Part shown: positions 14,598 to 18,463 of the stretch, piece by piece
How positions within the stretch are numbered: position 1 is the first letter of the stretch
How the letters are laid out: each line of letters opens with the position of its first letter
DNA from: an uncultured Adlercreutzia sp.
Lineage (GTDB): Bacteria > Actinomycetota > Coriobacteriia > Coriobacteriales > Eggerthellaceae
DNA: 18,463 nucleotides
Reading direction: 5' to 3'
Assembly: GCA_902478715.1 (NCBI GenBank)
Contig: CABSMC010000050.1
Coordinates: forward strand, 1 to 18,463
Program-made: the position numbers and the translations under genes
The notes under the pieces: model-generated
Database searches by the model: none
Told to the model about the DNA's origin: nothing
Seen by the model: only the letters and a program-made list of their open reading frames with translations

Positions 14598-15059
14598 GTG
14601 GGGCACGCGCAATATGATACTGATGGGTTCGATCAAGCCGCGGCGTCGAAGCCGAGGGAGCGCGTTGCGGTAAAAGGCTGCATCTTCAAGGACGGCCGCA
14701 TGCTGTTCCTGTTCAAGCCCGATGCGGCGCGCCGTCTCAGCATCGCGCCCGACCTCGAGGAGGATCTTCCGGGGGGATGCGTGGAGGCGGGCGAGAGCTG
14801 GCAGGAGGCGCTGGTGCGCGAGGTGCGCGAGGAGACCGGTTTGGAAATCGAGGTCGGCGAGCCCTTCGACGCCTGGACGTTGCGCGCCCCGGGGCGGCGG
14901 ATCCTCGGCGTCGACTTCGTTTGCCGCTGGCGGTCCGGCGACGTGCGTCTGAGCCACGAGCACGAGTCCTTCGCATGGCTCACCCTGGAAGAGGTGGAGG
15001 CGAAGGGCTGGGAGGCGGAGCCCGTCTACCGGAAGGCCTTCGAATTGGTTGAGGCATGA
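14598..15059 (+). CDS. Nudix hydrolase
   Basis: A 153-residue single-domain Nudix protein. The Nudix box is complete at 60-82: Gly60, Glu66, then REVREETGL (74-82), fitting GX5EX7REUXEEXGU and providing the metal-binding glutamates Glu75, Glu78 and Glu79. Members cleave nucleoside diphosphates linked to another group; nothing here shows which substrate. An N-terminal 20-residue hydrophilic lead precedes the first strand (VAVKGCIF). GTG 14598 has a strong GAGGAGG site at 14586-14592. The 170-nt gap before it holds a palindrome CGAGATCTCG (14480-14489 region) and a weak extended -10 TGCTATGGT near 14551, but no firm promoter. Confidence 0.88.
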   Translation: MGHAQYDTDGFDQAAASKPRERVAVKGCIFKDGRMLFLFKPDAARRLSIAPDLEEDLPGGCVEAGESWQEALVREVREETGLEIEVGEPFDAWTLRAPGRRILGVDFVCRWRSGDVRLSHEHESFAWLTLEEVEAKGWEAEPVYRKAFELVEA

Positions 15060-15124
15060 GGGGGTGCGGACGGTTCCCGATAAGCCCAACAGCCGTTTTC
15101 AGAAGTACCGGAAGGCATAGCGGG

Positions 15125-15146
15125 ACGCATCGTTTCTCGGATGCGT
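15125..15146 (+). other. Hairpin in the gap between the Nudix and ABC-F genes
   Basis: ACGCATC (15125-15131) pairs with GATGCGT (15140-15146) around an 8-nt loop. No T-tail follows. The 191-nt gap (15060-15250) contains this and the hairpin at 15203 but no clear promoter. Confidence 0.4.
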
Positions 15147-15202
15147 TACACTATGCAGTTGGCAAAAGCGGGGCGGCTTAGGCGTCGCTCCTTGATGGAA
15201 TG

Positions 15203-15225
15203 CGGGGCGGCTTCGGGCCGTCCCG
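15203..15225 (+). promoter_or_regulatory. Leader hairpin before the ABC-F gene
   Basis: CGGGGCGGC (15203-15211) pairs with GCCGTCCCG (15217-15225), nine pairs with one G-T, around TTCGG. It ends 25 nt before the chosen ABC-F start. Many ABC-F genes are controlled by leader attenuation, but no T-run or leader peptide is seen here, so a regulatory role is only a possibility. Confidence 0.4.
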
Positions 15226-15250
15226 AGACGACAAACTTCGGGAAGCGCTT

Positions 15251-17443
15251 ATGATCCTGCAAACTGAACATCTTTCGAAATCCTACGGCGGTCGCACGCT
15301 GTTCCACGACGTGACGTTCCGCTTGGAAGAGTACGACCGGCTGGCGCTTGTGGGCCCTAACGGCGCGGGCAAGACGACACTGCTCAACATCATCTCCGGC
15401 GAGGACGATCCGGACGAGGGCCGCGTGCTCTTCGCCAAGGGCGCGCGCGTGGGCTATCTGGAGCAGGAGGCCATCGAGATGGGAGACCTCCCCGTCTTCG
15501 AAGAGGTCATCTCGTCGCAAACCGAGGTGCTCGAAGCCGAGCAGCGCCTGCACAAGCTGGAAGCGGAGCTGGGCGCGAACCCCACCGAAGCGCAGCTGGC
15601 GGCCGTGGGCCGGGCGCGGGACGCCTACGAGATGCTCGGCGGCTACTCGTTGGAGTCGAAGGTGCGAAGCGTGCTGTTCGGCCTCGGCTTCACCGAGCGC
15701 GACATGACCCGCTCCACCACCGAGTTCTCCGGCGGTTGGCAGATGCGCATCGCGCTGGCGAAACTGCTCATCCGCAATCCCGAGGTGCTCTTGCTCGACG
15801 AGCCGACGAACCACCTGGACTTGGAATCGGTGAAGTGGCTCGAGGGCTTTCTGCGCGGGTATGCCGGCACGGGCATCGTCGTCTCCCACGACCGCGCCTT
15901 CATGGACAACATGGTCGACCGCGTGGCGGAAATCGACAACGGGGAAGTGAACCTGTACAAGGGCAACTACTCGAAGTACCTGGTGGCACGCGAGGAGCGC
16001 TTGGAGCGCATCAAGGCAGAGCGTGCGAAATCGTTGGAGGAGATCGCGCACCTGCAAGCCTTCGTCGACCGCTTCCGCTACAAGGCCACCAAGGCCAAGC
16101 AGGCCCAGGAGCGCGAGCGGCGCATCGAGAAGATCAAGGAGACGCTGCCGGTCATCCCCGAGGAGAAGAAGACGGTGCACTTCAACTTCGTGCAGCCGCC
16201 GCGCACGGGAGATGAGGTGGTGCGGGCGCGCGGCCTCGTGAAGCGCTACGGCGACCACACGGTGTACGACGGCATCGACTTCACGATGTACCGCGGCGAC
16301 AAGGTGGCGCTCGTGGGCCCCAACGGCGCGGGCAAATCCACGCTCTTGAAGATGATCGCCGGGGTGGAAAAGCCCGACGCCGGCACCATCGACTACGGCG
16401 TGAACGTCGATCTCACCTACTACGCCCAGCACCAGCTGGAAGAGCTGCACGCGGGCAACACCGTCTTCGAGGAGCTGGATCACGCCGCGCCCGGCTGGTC
16501 CATCTCCCAGGTGCGCAGCCTGCTGGGCGCGTTTTTGTTCACGGGGGACGCCGTGGACAAGAAGGTGTCGGTGCTCTCCGGCGGCGAGAAGGGGCGGCTC
16601 GCCCTGGCGAAGATGCTCGTGGCCCCCAAGCCCCTGCTGTGTTTGGACGAGCCCACCAACCACTTGGACATCTCCAGTGCCGACGTGCTGGAGCAGGCCC
16701 TGCAGCACTTCGACGGCACCATCCTGTTCATCACCCACGACCGCCATCTCATCCGCGGGGTGGCCAACCGCATCGTGGAGGTGAAGGACGGCCAGATCAC
16801 CAACTACGAGGGCGACTACGACTACTACCTGTACAAGTCGGGCCAGCTCGATGGCGACGTGGACGCCGACCGCTCGGTGGTGGACGAGGCGCTCGCCGAT
16901 GCGGGCATCCACGGGAAGGGGAGCGGCGCGGCCCCCGAGAAGCGCCGCGCCGGTGCGGCGGCCCCCACGAAGATCACCGTGAACCGCCGCCGCGACCGCC
17001 AAGGCTCGAGCTCGACGGCTGCTCGGGATGGTTCCGTAGGGGCTGACCTCGGTCAGCCCTCCGCAGCTGCCAAGGGCTCCGGGGTCACGCCGGCGCCCAA
17101 GGGCGGTGATGTGCAGCTCACCGCGCCCAAGGGCAGCGCCCCCAAGACCAAGGAGCAGAAGCGCCGCGAGGCCGAAGCCCGCAACCGCGCCTACGCGGCC
17201 CTGAAGAACCACCGCAAGCGCATCGCCCAGCTGGACGAGCAGATGGAGCGAGACAACGCTCGCATGGAGGAGCTGCTGGCCATGATGGCCGACCCGGACT
17301 TCTACGTGAACGAGGACGCCTCCTCCGATGCCATCGCCGAGCACGCCAAACTGAAGCAGCGTCTGGCCGCCGCCGAGGAGGAGTGGTTCACTCTCACCGA
17401 GGAGCTGGAAGCCGAAATGGCCCGCCAACAGGAGCGGGCTTAG
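15251..17443 (+). CDS. ABC-F family ATPase, Uup-like, with C-terminal coiled coil
   Basis: A 730-residue soluble protein with two ABC cassettes and no membrane segment. Such proteins act at the ribosome (translation factors or antibiotic protection). Cassette 1 has Walker A GPNGAGKTT (35-43), signature FSGGWQMRIALAKLL and Walker B with Asp183-Glu184 in DEPTNHLD. Cassette 2 has Walker A GPNGAGKST (356-364), signature LSGGEKGRLALAKML and Asp466-Glu467 in DEPTNHLD. The charged helical inter-cassette linker lies near 235-300. A low-complexity Ala/Gly/Lys linker (about 530-630) leads to a coiled-coil C-terminal domain (about 632-730), the Uup-type arrangement. ATG 15251 follows GGAAG at 15241-15245 and begins directly at the first strand; a start at 15200 is possible but less likely. 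Whether it gives drug resistance or housekeeping function cannot be decided. Confidence 0.92.
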   Translation: MILQTEHLSKSYGGRTLFHDVTFRLEEYDRLALVGPNGAGKTTLLNIISGEDDPDEGRVLFAKGARVGYLEQEAIEMGDLPVFEEVISSQTEVLEAEQRLHKLEAELGANPTEAQLAAVGRARDAYEMLGGYSLESKVRSVLFGLGFTERDMTRSTTEFSGGWQMRIALAKLLIRNPEVLLLDEPTNHLDLESVKWLEGFLRGYAGTGIVVSHDRAFMDNMVDRVAEIDNGEVNLYKGNYSKYLVAREERLERIKAERAKSLEEIAHLQAFVDRFRYKATKAKQAQERERRIEKIKETLPVIPEEKKTVHFNFVQPPRTGDEVVRARGLVKRYGDHTVYDGIDFTMYRGDKVALVGPNGAGKSTLLKMIAGVEKPDAGTIDYGVNVDLTYYAQHQLEELHAGNTVFEELDHAAPGWSISQVRSLLGAFLFTGDAVDKKVSVLSGGEKGRLALAKMLVAPKPLLCLDEPTNHLDISSADVLEQALQHFDGTILFITHDRHLIRGVANRIVEVKDGQITNYEGDYDYYLYKSGQLDGDVDADRSVVDEALADAGIHGKGSGAAPEKRRAGAAAPTKITVNRRRDRQGSSSTAARDGSVGADLGQPSAAAKGSGVTPAPKGGDVQLTAPKGSAPKTKEQKRREAEARNRAYAALKNHRKRIAQLDEQMERDNARMEELLAMMADPDFYVNEDASSDAIAEHAKLKQRLAAAEEEWFTLTEELEAEMARQQERA
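17018..17067 (+). repeat. Nested palindrome inside the ABC-F linker coding sequence
   Basis: GGGCTGACC (17040-17048) and GGTCAGCCC (17051-17059) are perfect inverted repeats two bases apart. Outside them GCTGC (17018-17022) faces GCAGC (17063-17067). It falls in the codons for the low-complexity linker (near residues 590-606), where an in-frame insertion would be tolerated. Confidence 0.5.
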
Positions 17444-17454
17444 GGGATCCCTCC

Positions 17455-17574
17455 GGTTCGAGCTGCGCGGTACCGTTCAGTCGCTCAGACAGTCCTCGCT
17501 CGGCGGAAATGCCCACTGGGCATTTCCGTTCGCTGCGGAACTCGCTTGGTGAACGGCACCCCGCATCTCGAACC
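17455..17574. repeat. 120-bp nested imperfect palindrome
   Basis: Outer ends GGTTCGAG (17455-17462) and CTCGAACC (17567-17574) are exact complements. Further in, GGTACCGTTCA (17469-17479 region) faces TGAACGGCACC with one difference. The centre is a perfect 12-bp inverted repeat, CGGAAATGCCCA (17504-17515) and TGGGCATTTCCG (17517-17528), one base apart. Between these blocks the arms are only partly complementary. It fills almost all of the gap between the ABC-F gene and trmL and has no open frame of note. Confidence 0.75.
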
Positions 17575-17601
17575 TGCTCTACCAACTATGAAAGGGTTGC
17601 A

Positions 17602-18063
17602 ATGTTGAACATTGTTCTTGTGGAGCCTGAAATCCCTCAGAATACGGGGAACATCGCTCGCACGTGCGCGTGTGTGGGGGCGCGGCTGCATTTGGTGGAG
17701 CCGATGGGGTTTCGGCTGACGGAGAAGAACTTGAAACGGGCCGGATGCGACTATTGGGACGATGTCGAGGTTGTGCGGTGGCCGTGCGTCGAGGCGTTCT
17801 TCGCGGCTCACGGCGATGATGAGCTGCACCTTTTCACGGGACAGGCGGCGTGCGGCTATCGCGATGCCGTCTACGGACCGGACGCGTTTCTGCTGTTCGG
17901 GCGCGAGAGCCGCGGGCTCGATCAGGCAATCATCGATGCCCGCGCCGACCGTTGCCGGCGCATCCCCATGCGCGAGGGCGCCCGTTCCCTCAACCTTTCC
18001 AATGCCGTCGCCATAGCTGCCTACGAGGCTCTGGCCCAGCAAGGCTTTCCGGGGTTGGTGTAG
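17602..18063 (+). CDS. trmL: tRNA (cytidine/uridine-34 2'-O)-methyltransferase
   Basis: A 153-residue SPOUT-class methyltransferase, the normal length for TrmL, which uses S-adenosylmethionine to methylate the ribose of wobble base 34 in tRNA-Leu isoacceptors. The three SPOUT motifs are clear: NTGNIARTC (14-22), LLFGRESRGLD (97-107) and IPMREGARSLNLSNAVAIAA (121-140), the last forming the trefoil-knot cofactor site. ATG 17602 has AAAGGG at 17591-17596; a longer frame would run back through the palindrome into the ABC-F gene and is rejected. Its stop codon touches the next ATG, so the antiporter gene is very likely translated from the same mRNA. Confidence 0.94.
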   Translation: MLNIVLVEPEIPQNTGNIARTCACVGARLHLVEPMGFRLTEKNLKRAGCDYWDDVEVVRWPCVEAFFAAHGDDELHLFTGQAACGYRDAVYGPDAFLLFGRESRGLDQAIIDARADRCRRIPMREGARSLNLSNAVAIAAYEALAQQGFPGLV

Positions 18064-18463
18064 ATGGAGACCTTTGAGCTGATTCTGTTCCTGCTCACGG
18101 CGGTCATCGCCTCCAGCATTCTGGACAAGTTCCTGCCGCCGTTGTCGCTGCCGCTCGTGCAGATCGCCCTCGGCGCGGTGCTCGCGCTGGCGGTGCCCAC
18201 CCAGCTCGAGTGGGGCATCGATCCGGAGCTTCTGCTCATCCTGTTCATCGCCCCGCTGCACTTCAACGAGTCGCGCCATGTGGATTCCGGCGCCCTGTGG
18301 AAAAACCGCTGGGGCATCGCGTCGCTTTCCGTGGGGCTCGTCTTCGCCATCGTTGCTGCCTGCGGGGCGACGTTGCACGCGCTTTTGCCCGCCGTGCCCC
18401 TGGCGGCTGCCTGCGCGCTCGGCGGCGCCATGGGATCCACCGATGCCGTGGCCGTCACGGCGC
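18064..18463 (+). CDS. CPA1-family Na+/H+ antiporter, 5' part only (runs off the window)
   Basis: The frame opens at ATG 18064 and continues to the window edge, giving 133 residues and no stop. It starts METFELILFLLTAV and continues with LSLPLVQI, DPELLLILFIAPLHFNESRH and LGGAMGSTDAVAVTA, closely parallel to the antiporter at 9631 (LSLPLIQI-type, DPELFLVMFIAPLLYDEAKH and GAALGPTDAVAV). It is therefore a paralogue about 8.4 kb downstream. The proline of the GPTDAVAV motif is serine here. The ATG directly follows the trmL stop and only a weak GGGG lies upstream, which suggests translational coupling. The Asn-Asp centre and the C-terminal tail lie outside the window. Confidence 0.88.
   Translation, partial: METFELILFLLTAVIASSILDKFLPPLSLPLVQIALGAVLALAVPTQLEWGIDPELLLILFIAPLHFNESRHVDSGALWKNRWGIASLSVGLVFAIVAACGATLHALLPAVPLAAACALGGAMGSTDAVAVTA

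Noticed and set aside
17394..17601. Short frames across the gap after the ABC-F gene
   Set aside because: They are readings of the nested palindrome and have no start signal or family similarity.
1..18463. CRISPR array, phage genes, transposase or defence system
   Set aside because: No regularly spaced direct repeats and no transposase, integrase or phage-structural product were found on either strand.

Overview
The window looks like a stretch of chromosome from a GC-rich actinobacterium. The gene set (a catabolic-type ornithine carbamoyltransferase next to a DcuC/YfcC-type transporter, Shine-Dalgarno-led genes, several GTG starts, single tRNA genes with plain sigma-70 promoters) fits the class Coriobacteriia, perhaps the Eggerthellaceae, whose members often live on arginine. 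That placement is an inference from content and style; no rRNA or species marker is present.

Layout. (1) 1-2930: a strongly structured leader, ornithine carbamoyltransferase, an intercistronic terminator, then a 532-residue YfcC-type carrier, probably the arginine/ornithine exchanger of the arginine deiminase pathway. (2) 2994-5030: terminator, argS, and a CAU-anticodon tRNA with its own promoter and terminator. (3) 5135-7248: a secreted lipoprotein nuclease on the minus strand and a divergent TcdA-type ThiF/E1-like protein, separated by an AT-rich gap holding a 28-bp inverted repeat. (4) 7390-7708: tRNA-His(GTG) and tRNA-Lys(CTT), each with a near-consensus promoter. (5) 7888-11673: a NYN/LOTUS RNA-binding protein with a long histone-H1-like linker, then a CPA1-type Na+/H+ antiporter. 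(6) 11743-13104: trpS on the minus strand and a divergent tRNA-Val(CAC). (7) 13144-17443: a ClC-type chloride channel, a Nudix hydrolase and a Uup-like ABC-F ATPase. (8) 17455-18463: a 120-bp nested palindrome, trmL, and the start of a second CPA1 antiporter cut by the window edge.

Most of the window serves translation (ArgS, TrpS, TrmL, TcdA, ABC-F, four tRNAs) or ion homeostasis (two CPA1 antiporters, ClC). The genes are mostly single transcription units rather than one pathway. I see no prophage, insertion-sequence transposase, CRISPR array or defence island. The least explained parts are non-coding: the leader hairpins before the carbamoyltransferase, the MITE-like inverted repeat at 6320-6462 and the nested palindrome at 17455-17574. 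The most unusual proteins are the NYN/LOTUS protein, the lipoprotein nuclease with a C-terminal His-Cys3 module, and a ClC protein with isoleucine where the gating glutamate is expected.
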